Numbered from the stretch's first letter, positions 9,888 through 18,153 are shown. The stretch: DNA of 64,000 nucleotides from Arcticibacter pallidicorallinus (GCF_003002875.1 NZ_PVTH01000004.1:419986-483985); one strand, 5' to 3'. Notes: generated by a model not told the origin, from the sequence alone. A program made the numbers and translations.

Positions 9888-10082
9888 TTTTCAACGAAGT
9901 AAATAGTTTCCTAACTAATAATTTTACACCTAATTGAGTATTTAATTAATATTTCGTTTAAAAAACGACGAAATTATTGGCTATTTCTCATTCTGACACT
10001 CATAACACAATTGAAATTTTTTAAATTAACGCTAAATCCTGCAAAAAGAAACCTGAAATAACGTCAACTCCCCAAATACAGC

Positions 10083-10100
10083 ATTTAACGATCGTTAAAT
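10083..10100. repeat. 18-bp perfect palindrome
   Basis: ATTTAACGATCGTTAAAT is self-complementary over its whole length. It lies about 30 bp after the stop of the phosphodiester glycosidase gene and about 350 bp before susC. There is no spacer for a good RNA hairpin loop, so a dimeric-protein operator fits better than a terminator. Confidence 0.5.
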
Positions 10101-10131
10101 TTCAAAAAAACACTTCTGCACAGACAACCAT

Positions 10132-10989
10132 TTATCGTCTATTCTTTTTTAACAAAATCACATTGGCGACCTTTCTTTGCCCTTCATGGTCCCACTTCTT
10201 ATTATCTGAAGGATAACTAACGACTCCATCGAAATCCTGACCCGATATCCAAAGGGTCGAAGACCCTCCTCCATCTAAATTTATACCATCAGTAAGTTTC
10301 AACCATTTCAATACATTTCTCGCTTCAAAAAGAGACATTCCGGCCGCAAGCTCCCTTCTACCATCAATCACTATGAAAAATACTTTATTTCTTCTACCCT
10401 TAGCGATAAGCGACCTTGGGTGACGTGCAGTATTAAAAGTTAACGAATCAAGGGAAACAAAAGACCGGTCCCGTAACAGCAATGGACCGCTAACCATAAC
10501 ATCCTCACCTTCGATAGATTTCTCCCACTCAGCGGTGCCATCCCATTGCAATAGCGACAGCTTACCCCTTTTTATAGCGATAGCAGCTTTCTGGTGCAGG
10601 GCTCGAGAACCGTCCTTGTTCAGCATATTATAATTGATCACTGATCCGTCTGACCGAAGGTAGTCCACAGATCCTCCTTTAGCCATGTTAAAGAATGTGC
10701 CGTTAACAGCGGCTATAGCTTTATGCGCTTCTCCGAAATTACTTGTCGTTCTTAGCACAGAATCGTCATGGGCTAGATCAACAGCATATCGTCGTTTCTG
10801 TTTAATTTCGAGTATGCTGATATATTGGTTGGATGCAAAAAGATTCTGATTAAAAGACGCTTGCTTTAAAACAACGCCTTTGGAAATTTTCGTTGTCAGC
10901 CAATCCGCATCGGCTACAGCAATAGAGTCGCTCTGTGCGAAAGAACTGGTTCCTATTAAAGCAAATGCTATACGCAAGATGACCTTCAT
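10132..10989 (-). CDS. NAGPA-type phosphodiester glycosidase (DUF2233), secreted
   Basis: The start is set at ATG 10989, which begins a signal peptide (MKVILRIAFALIGTSSFA); an upstream in-frame ATG at 11022 would add 11 non-signal residues. The mature protein of about 265 residues carries the hallmarks of the NAGPA fold: AVNGTFFNMAKGG, FFIVIDGRR, and the strongly conserved glycine-rich motif LDGGGSSTLW near the C-terminus. The human family member removes GlcNAc from GlcNAc-1-phospho-6-mannose. Bacterial members are proposed to cut sugar-phosphodiester bonds. It forms its own unit, but its promoter carries the same box as the three neighbouring peptidoglycan units, so a linked role is likely. 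The substrate is unknown. Confidence 0.82.
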   Translation of the reverse strand: MKVILRIAFALIGTSSFAQSDSIAVADADWLTTKISKGVVLKQASFNQNLFASNQYISILEIKQKRRYAVDLAHDDSVLRTTSNFGEAHKAIAAVNGTFFNMAKGGSVDYLRSDGSVINYNMLNKDGSRALHQKAAIAIKRGKLSLLQWDGTAEWEKSIEGEDVMVSGPLLLRDRSFVSLDSLTFNTARHPRSLIAKGRRNKVFFIVIDGRRELAAGMSLFEARNVLKWLKLTDGINLDGGGSSTLWISGQDFDGVVSYPSDNKKWDHEGQRKVANVILLKKNRR

Positions 10990-11027
10990 AATTTCAGATA
11001 ACCGGTTAGTGTGGCTTGCCAACAGTA

Positions 11028-11089
11028 TGAAGATAAATGTAATCCTTTAAACATGCAAGAATTTGCATAAAAAAATCAAAAAAACGCAT
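11028..11089 (-). promoter_or_regulatory. Promoter of the phosphodiester glycosidase gene with shared box (copy B)
   Basis: On the minus strand, ATGCGTTTTT begins at 11089. TGC recurs 21 bp on, and TTGC lies at 11058-11055, 31 bp from the first TGC. A -7-like TATCTTCA sits at 11035-11028. The same octamer occupies the same register in copy D. The predicted leader is about 30 nt. Confidence 0.6.
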
Positions 11090-11185
11090 AACTATGCACC
11101 TAAACGGACCACATCGCTTGAAAAAGAATAAACACAGACTTAGAAAACGGCATAACTCCCCCTTCTATCTAAAAGTCTTTATATG

Positions 11186-12316
11186 CTACACTTTCTCGAC
11201 GCCTATACCGGGCGCGGAACTCAAAGTCACTTTACCATCAATCACCGTCGTACCCTTGAAAACATCATTGCTGATCAAAAGCGCGCCATCCAAATCGGCC
11301 CAGTCAGTCATCGGAGATAATTGTGCGGCAGCAGAGATAGCGCAGGAAGTCTCAGTCATACAACCGATCATGATCTTCATATCCAACGCCCGACCCAAAG
11401 TCAGCATCTTATGTGCTTCGCGCATTCCTGTACACTTCATTAATTTGATATTGATACCGCTGTAGACTTTATATGCTTTAAGCACGTCGTCCAGTCGCTG
11501 AACTGCCTCATCTCCAATAGTTGGAAGCGGACTGTTTTCTGTAAGCCATGCATTATCATCAATCCTCTCCTTGGGCATCGGCTGTTCCAGGAACACGATC
11601 CCTTTCTCCTTAAGCCAGTGAGCCATATCCAGTGCCATCTGCCTGTCTGTCCAGCCCTGATTAATATCTACACACAGAGGCTTGTCGGTCATTTCACGAA
11701 TTGTTTCTATCATTTGCTTGTCGGTATCTCTCCCAAGCTTCACTTTCAGAATCTTGTACGGATCGGCTTCTTTTACCTTCTTTCGCACCACCTCGGGCGT
11801 GTCTATTCCGATGGTAAAAGAAGTATTAGGTGTGTCCGCGGCATCATATCCCCATATCTTGTACCAGGGCTGTTTGATCATTTTACCCACAAGATCATGC
11901 AAGGCAATGTCGACCGATGCTTTCGCCGCTTTGTTTCCTTCTTCAAGCCGATCCACGTAGTCCAGGATCTTTTCCATTTGAAAGGGATCCTCAAATGCCG
12001 AAAGGTCAACTTTCGATAGAAACTTCAGCACGGTTTCATGCGATTCGCCAAGATAGGGCGGCATCGAAGCTTCCCCATATCCGGTGATACCGTTATAGGT
12101 CAACTGCGTAAGCACTACAGGAGTAGTCGTCCGTGAACTTGTCGCCAGATTGAAAGCATGACGAAGGTTGAGTGTATAGGCTTTATAACTCAACTGCATT
12201 TTGCCCTTGCCAGCCCATTCAGATGATGCCTTAGCAAGTAAGTCGGATGATCCTGTTATCATAGTCGCTCCTGTTAGCAAACCTGTTGTTTTGATAAAAT
12301 TTCTTCTGCTATGCAT
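11186..12316 (-). CDS. Tat-exported L-Ala-D/L-Glu (dipeptide) epimerase, enolase superfamily
   Basis: The protein has 376 residues. It begins with a twin-arginine signal (SRRNFIKTTG), so the folded enzyme is exported. Enolase-superfamily residues are in place: K191-x-K193 (KVKLG), D217 (VDINQGW), E244 (FLEQP), D269/E270 (IGDEA), K291/K294 (IKLMK), and a DLDGALL motif that binds the dipeptide amino group in L-Ala-D/L-Glu epimerases. The enzyme interconverts L-Ala-D-Glu and L-Ala-L-Glu from murein peptides. It follows the NlpC/P60 gene by 5 nt. The pair corresponds to Bacillus ykfC-ykfB, where the endopeptidase releases the dipeptide that the epimerase then acts on. A periplasmic location is unusual compared with cytoplasmic YkfB. 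Confidence 0.88.
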   Translation of the reverse strand: MHSRRNFIKTTGLLTGATMITGSSDLLAKASSEWAGKGKMQLSYKAYTLNLRHAFNLATSSRTTTPVVLTQLTYNGITGYGEASMPPYLGESHETVLKFLSKVDLSAFEDPFQMEKILDYVDRLEEGNKAAKASVDIALHDLVGKMIKQPWYKIWGYDAADTPNTSFTIGIDTPEVVRKKVKEADPYKILKVKLGRDTDKQMIETIREMTDKPLCVDINQGWTDRQMALDMAHWLKEKGIVFLEQPMPKERIDDNAWLTENSPLPTIGDEAVQRLDDVLKAYKVYSGINIKLMKCTGMREAHKMLTLGRALDMKIMIGCMTETSCAISAAAQLSPMTDWADLDGALLISNDVFKGTTVIDGKVTLSSAPGIGVEKV

Positions 12317-12321
12317 ATATA

Positions 12322-13545
12322 TTAATGTGATGCTGTTCTGTAAAGTTCATCCCGACCTATCCACCTGATACCTGGCGTACTTACCGATTTTAGGATCCGC
12401 CGCGCTCCTACAATGGTCCTGCTCTGAAAATCTGCATAATTGGAAGCGTCCTTCTTTATGCTGTTTATCCTGACAAGTCCGGCTGCATGAATAAACTCAC
12501 CTTCTCCAATATATATCGCAGTATGAGTAACGCGGGCATTCTTATTTTCCGCCCGTCCTGCCGCGAAAAAAAGGAGATCGCCGGCCTGTAAATTTGCCAG
12601 ACACTTCTCCAAGCTCAAACTATCTTTATCAAAAATGTCGATATTTTCGCCGTAAAGAGCTTGCTGCGACGCGTCACGAGACAATTGTATTCCGTTTAGA
12701 AAATAGCAGGTTTTGGTAAATCCACTACAATCCATTCCCTTAGTCGACGTTCCGCCCCATAGATAGGGGACGCCAAGAAATTTATAGGCCGTTTTTAACA
12801 CATCTTCACCGCCAGGCACGGGTCTCGACAGCCACTTGTCCAACGGCATCAATTCTTTATTTGAAATCCATGCGACACGGCCATCGGGATATTTCACTTT
12901 GCTAAATTTTCTATGTTTACCAATAACCTCCAGAATGTTTCCGCTTACCAGATCAGACACCGGGAGAGACTGACCCGATGCTTCGGCAAAAGAGTGACCG
13001 TATTCGGGAATAAAAACGACGCGGTCTGCCTTTTTCCACTGTTGCATTTCACTAGTGGTAAGGAGACTTAGCTCGTCGGCACTTAACCACGAAATATAGC
13101 GGTCAGGCGTCCTTACAAGGTAATAACCTCTTTCCTTTTTCAACAACTGTACCGGCGTTCCAAGCAAGCTTTGTGTTACCATTTCAGAAGAGTGTGCGGG
13201 ATTTTGTCTGTGATTAGAAACAGATAAGCGCACTATTCCAAACACTTTTTCACCCAAGTCTTTCCCCGGAAGTAGTTTCTCTACCACCACAGCCCCCCCG
13301 ACGTTTTGTTCCTTGATCACAGACCTGAACTTAACAAGAGCGTCCTCTCTTGTTGTTTCGACTTCCAGCGCTCCATCAACAAGTGTAAGATTGAAAAGGT
13401 CAGTACGCTTATCCGGCGCGAATTCCTTACGTATTTCATTCAGAAGGTTCCCGTACCGATTAAGCAATAGCGAATCTTTTTCTTCGGCTTTTGATAAAAA
13501 AGTCGTACTAAAGAAGCACAGAAAGATGATAATGGAGATTTTCAT
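12322..13545 (-). CDS. NlpC/P60 (C40) gamma-D-Glu-diamino-acid endopeptidase with SH3-like domains, YkfC type
   Basis: The protein has 407 residues with an N-terminal signal peptide (to about residue 20). Residues 90-235 form SH3-like segments (PVQLLKKERGYYLVRT; GRVAWIS). The C-terminal C40 domain has C273 in MDCSGFTKT, H341 in HTAIYIG and H353 in FIHAAG, a Cys-His-His set. YkfC-type enzymes cut the gamma-D-Glu-meso-DAP bond of muropeptides that carry a free N-terminal L-Ala. The downstream epimerase (5 nt away) would handle the L-Ala-D-Glu product, which supports the specificity. The unit has its own promoter with the shared box at 13607-13641. Confidence 0.88.
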   Translation of the reverse strand: MKISIIIFLCFFSTTFLSKAEEKDSLLLNRYGNLLNEIRKEFAPDKRTDLFNLTLVDGALEVETTREDALVKFRSVIKEQNVGGAVVVEKLLPGKDLGEKVFGIVRLSVSNHRQNPAHSSEMVTQSLLGTPVQLLKKERGYYLVRTPDRYISWLSADELSLLTTSEMQQWKKADRVVFIPEYGHSFAEASGQSLPVSDLVSGNILEVIGKHRKFSKVKYPDGRVAWISNKELMPLDKWLSRPVPGGEDVLKTAYKFLGVPYLWGGTSTKGMDCSGFTKTCYFLNGIQLSRDASQQALYGENIDIFDKDSLSLEKCLANLQAGDLLFFAAGRAENKNARVTHTAIYIGEGEFIHAAGLVRINSIKKDASNYADFQSRTIVGARRILKSVSTPGIRWIGRDELYRTASH

Positions 13546-13583
13546 TTACAGGTCGATGGATATTACCTAAATATAGCGATTTA

Positions 13584-13641
13584 GTATCATACACAGCATA
13601 GTTCTTGCAACTTTACTAGAATACATTGCACAAAAACGCAT
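13584..13641 (-). promoter_or_regulatory. Promoter of the endopeptidase-epimerase unit with shared box (copy C)
   Basis: On the minus strand, ATGCGTTTTT begins at 13641, GTGCAA follows 10 bp on, and TTGC lies at 13610-13607. The spacing matches the susC copy base for base, and both share AAAGTTGCAA at the same register. The -7 box is less clear; TATGATAC at 13591-13584 is a candidate. Confidence 0.55.
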
Positions 13642-13657
13642 CCCCTGAAAAGACTTC

Positions 13658-15475
13658 CTACTTCACTTCGGAAATAACATTATATATCGTATCCATGAGC
13701 CTTGAGCTGATATTCAGGTCATTTAGTTTATTGGAGGTAACCGGATGAACTCTGTTGGTTAAGAGAATATAGATCAGATTAACATCCTTGTCTACCCACA
13801 GCCTTATACCCGTATATCCTGTATGTCCGAACGTGTTTGCCGAAGCAAGTTTGGAAGGATATTCGGTCTTTGCATCACTCCTGTCAAAACCCAGTCCACG
13901 GCGGCTTGTTCGCGACTGCTTGGAACTGAACATTTCAACAGTCTCTGGTTTAAAATACCGAACTCCGCCATAAGTACCACCGTTTAGAAGCATCTGATAA
14001 AAGATAGCCAGATCATATGCGGAGCCAAACAGACCGGCATGTCCCGATACACCTCCCACCATAGATGCCCCTGGATCGTGCACATACCCCTGCAATAATG
14101 TATTTCTAAAGAGTGTGTCTACTTCGGTAGGAACGATCTGCTCCTTGGGAAAGCGGTAAAGCGGATGGTACCCGGCTCGCTGCATTCCCAGGGGCTTATA
14201 GAAGTTCTGCTGAACGTAGTCTTCCATATGCTCAGCAGATATACCTTCCACAATCTCCTTCATAAAATACATACTCAAATCAGAGTACACGTATTTGCCC
14301 GTATCACGCAATGCAGAATTCAGCATTAGCGGCCACATGACATTTTTAAAAAAATCTTTGCGGAAATAGTAGTTCTGAGAAGCTGCAATCGGATAAGCTG
14401 CAGAAGAATCCCTGCGAAAATCCTCAGGCTTTATATCTTTGAAAAACGGAATAAAAGGTATAAAACCAGCTTCATGAAGCATAACCTGACGAACGGGAAT
14501 ATTTCGTTTGTTGGTACTCCATGCCTTTGGTATGTAGGCGCTGACAGGCGTATCCAAATTAAGCTTTTTCTCCTCGAACAGTCTCATAACTGCGGCAGTA
14601 GTAGCCGTTATCTTGGTGACAGACGCCAGATCGTATATGTCGGTTGTTTTTGTCGGCTGCGTACCCTCATATGTATGAGATCCGAAAGCCTGATTCATGA
14701 TCACCTTACCGTCTTTAATCACCATCAAAACAGCGCTCGGGGTCGCACGCTGTGCGATAGCCTCGGCAATGATCTCATCAACAGGCTTTTGAAGATCCTC
14801 GGCTTTTATACCAAGCTCCTCGGGAACTGTATACGTAAGACGCGTTACTTCAGTCTGAAATCCCGCGCCCTTCCTGTACCTTTCCGAGACGTCAATTGGA
14901 AGCTTTGCAAGCAGCGGCAAACCTCCAAAAATGGCCTGTGCTACATAATCAACTGACTCTGCAGAATAGCCTGATGACCATATAACCGGCACCTGGAGAT
15001 CATTTAATCTGGCCAGAACCTTTCTATCACCAAAAGCTGCGACGATAATCGTCTTGCTCTTCTGATTATCCCTGATAAAGTCGAGAACCTGACTGTCCCT
15101 CAACTGATCAGCCGAAACCTGTAAAATCACCGTATTATAGAACTTCAGATCATAACTCAAATCTTCCATTCGGCCCGACTTATCCAGATATTCTTTTCCC
15201 CCGACACTGGCTACCCGGGCATGAAAATTTAGAACCCGATCAAATACCGGTGAAAGCCGGGAATCAAAACCCACACTGACTATACGATTTCCAGCAAGGT
15301 CCTTAAGGGGAATGGTCCCTTGTTCATTATTAAGCAACACGGTGGTCTTTTCAACGCCTCTCCTTTCCTTAATCCAGCGTTGATTAAGCTTATGCTGCTG
15401 CTGCGAATAAACACCTGAAGTAATCAGGCTGCAGAGTACAAGCACTTTGAAAAGAATTAAATTGCGTAAGCCCAT
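13658..15475 (-). CDS. Class C beta-lactamase-fold serine hydrolase with an orphan GH3 C-terminal domain
   Basis: The protein has 605 residues with a signal peptide (cleavage near VYSQ). Residues 40-205 resemble the GH3 C-terminal sandwich (TTVLLNNEQGTIPL; SVDYVAQAIFGG; RYRKGAG), but no GH3 TIM barrel precedes it. Residues 225-600 are a class C/AmpH-like domain with S285-V-T-K288, Y397-S-D399 replacing the usual YxN, and H551-T-G. Several Bacteroidota proteins fuse a complete NagZ to this serine hydrolase; here the catalytic barrel is missing and a separate GH3 is encoded at the left edge. Likely roles are D,D-carboxypeptidase, endopeptidase or esterase on muropeptides. It is co-transcribed with the class A-fold gene upstream (21-nt gap). 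Confidence 0.85.
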   Translation of the reverse strand: MGLRNLILFKVLVLCSLITSGVYSQQQHKLNQRWIKERRGVEKTTVLLNNEQGTIPLKDLAGNRIVSVGFDSRLSPVFDRVLNFHARVASVGGKEYLDKSGRMEDLSYDLKFYNTVILQVSADQLRDSQVLDFIRDNQKSKTIIVAAFGDRKVLARLNDLQVPVIWSSGYSAESVDYVAQAIFGGLPLLAKLPIDVSERYRKGAGFQTEVTRLTYTVPEELGIKAEDLQKPVDEIIAEAIAQRATPSAVLMVIKDGKVIMNQAFGSHTYEGTQPTKTTDIYDLASVTKITATTAAVMRLFEEKKLNLDTPVSAYIPKAWSTNKRNIPVRQVMLHEAGFIPFIPFFKDIKPEDFRRDSSAAYPIAASQNYYFRKDFFKNVMWPLMLNSALRDTGKYVYSDLSMYFMKEIVEGISAEHMEDYVQQNFYKPLGMQRAGYHPLYRFPKEQIVPTEVDTLFRNTLLQGYVHDPGASMVGGVSGHAGLFGSAYDLAIFYQMLLNGGTYGGVRYFKPETVEMFSSKQSRTSRRGLGFDRSDAKTEYPSKLASANTFGHTGYTGIRLWVDKDVNLIYILLTNRVHPVTSNKLNDLNISSRLMDTIYNVISEVK

Positions 15476-15496
15476 ATTATTTATCTGTTGATGTGT

Positions 15497-16468
15497 CTAC
15501 CTGGGAAATTTATGTTTGCTCTTATTATATTCATAAATGTGCTTTGACACATTCGAAAGCAGCTGCGAAGCCGCCTTGTGGTTATCTATTCCTCTTGATA
15601 ACAGCACCACTACATAGCGCCTGCCGTCCGGCAAAAAGACTATTCCCGAATCATGACATATCGAAGTGATGGCCCCGCTTTTACTAGCCACCTTCACATC
15701 AAGAGGCAGCTTTCCTCCGATAATATTCTTGTCATACTGATTCATCAAAATATCAATCATCTCCTCAGAGGCTTGCGCATTGATCAATTCATTCCTTGCG
15801 ATCTTTTCCAGAATAACCGCCAGGTCATTAGCTGTAGTAGTATTGTTTAAGCCCTGTTCAAAAGCTTTGATGTCTTCAACTCCACGTAACACCCGAAGAT
15901 CCTTCGCTCCCAAACTACGCATCGTATGGTTGACATTTTCTGCGCCAATCTTCTCAATAATGATGTTTGTGGCAAGATTGCTGCTTCTGGTAACCATCCG
16001 GATCAGGATATCACGAATGGAAACATGAGATCCGATCAAGTTATAAAGTTCCTTCTCGCTGTCATCTGCAGAATCAACAGCAAAACTACTCCCATCGACG
16101 ATGCTCTTAAAGGAGTTCTGGACGAGTATCGAGTCGTCGAGTGAAAATTTGCCATCATGGGCCTGCTTGTACACTTCTGCTAACACGGCAGTTTTCATGG
16201 TACTCGCAGCATGAAAACTCTCACGTTCATTGATATTAAACTTATCACCCGTATCTATGTCCCGGTATGAGACAGCGAAGGCTGCCTCAGGATACACTGC
16301 AAATTCAGACTGAATACTGGTTTTCAATTGCTTGGAAGAAATCGCCTTACGCTTAAAGACATTCCTCATCAAATCATTGACATTCACAGAGGATTCTCCG
16401 GTCGCTTCCTGACACAGGCTTATTTTGGCGGAAATAAGAAATAAAATGATCGTAAACGTATATCTCAT
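15497..16468 (-). CDS. Class A beta-lactamase-fold serine hydrolase
   Basis: The protein has 323 residues with a signal peptide ending near SLCQ. All class A elements are visible: S89-T-M-K92, S162-S-N164 at the SDN position, E204-QGL-N208 matching the omega-loop ExxLN, and K263-S-G265. The general-base Glu means deacylation chemistry of a true beta-lactamase is possible. Ser in place of Asp in SDN is a substitution but does not remove the catalytic Ser. The gene heads a unit with the class C-fold hydrolase inside a murein-peptide locus, so peptidoglycan peptide hydrolysis is an equally good hypothesis to antibiotic resistance. The family is certain; the physiological role is open. Confidence 0.88.
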   Translation of the reverse strand: MRYTFTIILFLISAKISLCQEATGESSVNVNDLMRNVFKRKAISSKQLKTSIQSEFAVYPEAAFAVSYRDIDTGDKFNINERESFHAASTMKTAVLAEVYKQAHDGKFSLDDSILVQNSFKSIVDGSSFAVDSADDSEKELYNLIGSHVSIRDILIRMVTRSSNLATNIIIEKIGAENVNHTMRSLGAKDLRVLRGVEDIKAFEQGLNNTTTANDLAVILEKIARNELINAQASEEMIDILMNQYDKNIIGGKLPLDVKVASKSGAITSICHDSGIVFLPDGRRYVVVLLSRGIDNHKAASQLLSNVSKHIYEYNKSKHKFPR

Positions 16469-16552
16469 CGTGGTTTAAGCTTGTAAGTGGTGATTCAATG
16501 GATTCCTCTCCCCCCATTGGTATTGGAAGACAGTTATTGCGGATTACCAAAA

Positions 16553-16614
16553 TGAAGATAAGCCGACGAAACGGCAATTGCAAATAATTGCGTACCGTTT
16601 GTTGAAAAACGCAT
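16553..16614 (-). promoter_or_regulatory. Promoter of the class A / class C hydrolase unit with shared box (copy D)
   Basis: On the minus strand, ATGCGTTTTT begins at 16614, a CGCAA lies 21 bp on, and TTGC lies at 16583-16580. The -7-like TATCTTCA at 16560-16553 is at exactly the same distance as in copy B. Because the region is partly dyadic, TTGCG (16588) with CGC triplets 21 and 31 bp on also reads on the plus strand toward the gene at 16652. Confidence 0.6.
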
Positions 16615-16651
16615 CATAACGCATATATTTACACTAAACCCATTTCGTCAC

Positions 16652-17773
16652 ATGGCTCTTCCCAATAACCGACTTCTATCTCTGGATGCCTTCCGAGGCC
16701 TTACAGTGGCAGCGATGATCCTCGTCAACAACCCCGGAAGCTGGGCTAAGATCTACCCGCCTTTGAAACACGCTGAATGGCACGGCTGCACTCCTACCGA
16801 TCTGGTATTTCCATTCTTCCTTTTCATCGTTGGCGTAGCAATTGTGTTTGCGCTTCAAACCAAGAAAACAGACCCCGGCAATCATAATCAACTTCTCATA
16901 AAGGCCGCAAAAAGAGGATGCATATTATTCTTGCTTGGCTTGCTTCTCGCATTGTACCCGAAATTCAACTTCGAAACTGTAAGGATCATGGGTGTTTTAC
17001 AACGCATTGGAGTGGTGTATTTTATATGTGCTGCCATATTTATAAAGACCAAACCCAAAACTCAGTTTATTATCATGACAAGTATCCTGGTCGTATATTG
17101 GATACTAATGACCTTTGTTCCGGTACCTGGATTCGGCGCTCCTAATCTTGAAAAGGAAACCAATCTGGCGGCATGGGCGGACCGATTAATCCTCACCGAA
17201 AACCACACCTGGAAATCATCCAAAACTTGGGATCCGGAAGGCATATTAAGTACCATGCCTGCTGTAGCGACCGGTTTATTTGGGATGCTGATAGGCGGCA
17301 TTCTAAAAAACAAAGAGAAGTCAGCTGCCGAAAGGACTGCCTGGCTCTTTAGCTTTGGATTTATAGCCTGGATTCTTGGAATGACCTGGGGGCTCTTCTT
17401 CCCCATCAACAAGTCTTTATGGACAAGCTCCTATGTTCTTTATTGTGGCGGCCTTGCCTCCATGGGGCTCGCTCTCTTTTATTGGGTAATTGACGTACAA
17501 GGTCATAGCAGATGGTGCAAGATCTTCGTAGCGTACGGCGTAAATGCTATTACTGTATTCTTTTTGTCGGCAGTCATAGCAAAGACAATGGGAATGATAA
17601 AACTCAGCAGAAATGGGGAAGAAGTAAATTTGCATACCTGGTTATACAAGACATTCTTTACATCCTGGCTACCGGCAGACCTTGCATCCCTTGCGTGGGC
17701 CCTAACCTTTGTTCTTTTATTTCTGTTGCTATTATGGCCGATGTATAAAAAAAACTGGATTATAAAGGTTTAA
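16652..17773 (+). CDS. NagX/DUF5009-type polytopic membrane protein (heparan-alpha-glucosaminide N-acetyltransferase-like)
   Basis: The protein has 373 residues and about ten hydrophobic segments. The opening LSLDAFRGLTVAAMILVNN, followed by HAEWHGCTPTDLVFPFFLFIVG, is the signature of this family, including the conserved RG and the WHG/TPTDL motif around the first loop. In Proteobacteria the related NagX belongs to GlcNAc catabolic regulons, and the human HGSNAT transfers acetyl groups to terminal glucosamine across a membrane. Divergent from the class A/C hydrolase unit, it shares the 183-bp control region. Transport or acetylation of amino sugars released from peptidoglycan is the likely role. 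The family call is good; the activity is uncertain. Confidence 0.82.
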   Translation: MALPNNRLLSLDAFRGLTVAAMILVNNPGSWAKIYPPLKHAEWHGCTPTDLVFPFFLFIVGVAIVFALQTKKTDPGNHNQLLIKAAKRGCILFLLGLLLALYPKFNFETVRIMGVLQRIGVVYFICAAIFIKTKPKTQFIIMTSILVVYWILMTFVPVPGFGAPNLEKETNLAAWADRLILTENHTWKSSKTWDPEGILSTMPAVATGLFGMLIGGILKNKEKSAAERTAWLFSFGFIAWILGMTWGLFFPINKSLWTSSYVLYCGGLASMGLALFYWVIDVQGHSRWCKIFVAYGVNAITVFFLSAVIAKTMGMIKLSRNGEEVNLHTWLYKTFFTSWLPADLASLAWALTFVLLFLLLLWPMYKKNWIIKV

Positions 17774-18153
17774 CCCTCCAGTTCCTGCTCCTCCTTCTTG
17801 GTAAGGAGCTTTTCTTTTTTAAGATCAATACGCAAATATCCATACAGACTCATGTACTGGTTGGCTACCCAAACCAATGCAAATCCTGCTATAATATAAC
17901 CTCTCCAGTCGTCCATTAAGAGCTTAAAGTCCGTCAGGATTAAAAAAAAGATGGTGATATAGTGACTAAAGCAATACTCGCAGGTGAAAAGATAGAAAAA
18001 CTTCCTCTGAAGCAAAGTTCTTCCCTTTTGACTGCATTGCACACAATATTCACGCGGCTCGCGAAATACTTCCTCATGAGTAACTGTCCAGGCAACGCAC
18101 GCGATAGGTATTGCCAGAATAAAAAGCCAGACGATCTGTGTTGTTAAAGACAT
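17770..18153 (-). CDS. Small membrane protein with paired CxxC motifs, unknown function
   Basis: The protein has 127 residues and three predicted hydrophobic segments (residues 5-22, about 65-77 and 88-105). Between the first two lie CVQC and CEYC, the latter in CEYCFSHY, a pattern seen in several families of small membrane proteins. Four cysteines spaced this way suggest a zinc knuckle or redox pair near the membrane. The C-terminal tail is highly charged. Its stop overlaps that of the convergent NagX-like gene by 4 nt. I do not recognise a functional family. Confidence 0.7.
   Translation of the reverse strand: MSLTTQIVWLFILAIPIACVAWTVTHEEVFREPREYCVQCSQKGRTLLQRKFFYLFTCEYCFSHYITIFFLILTDFKLLMDDWRGYIIAGFALVWVANQYMSLYGYLRIDLKKEKLLTKKEEQELEG

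Larger units (their letters stand above)
9734..10131. other. 398-bp AT-rich intergenic region upstream of susC
   Basis: No gene is visible here. It contains the susC promoter element (9829-9887, minus strand) and an 18-bp perfect palindrome at 10083-10100. The rest is AT-rich without clear structure. Confidence 0.7.

Noticed and set aside
16588..16622. Plus-strand reading of copy D as a promoter for the NagX-like gene
   Set aside because: TTGCG and the CGC triplets keep the spacing, but no -7 box lies at the expected place. I kept it only as a remark in copy D.
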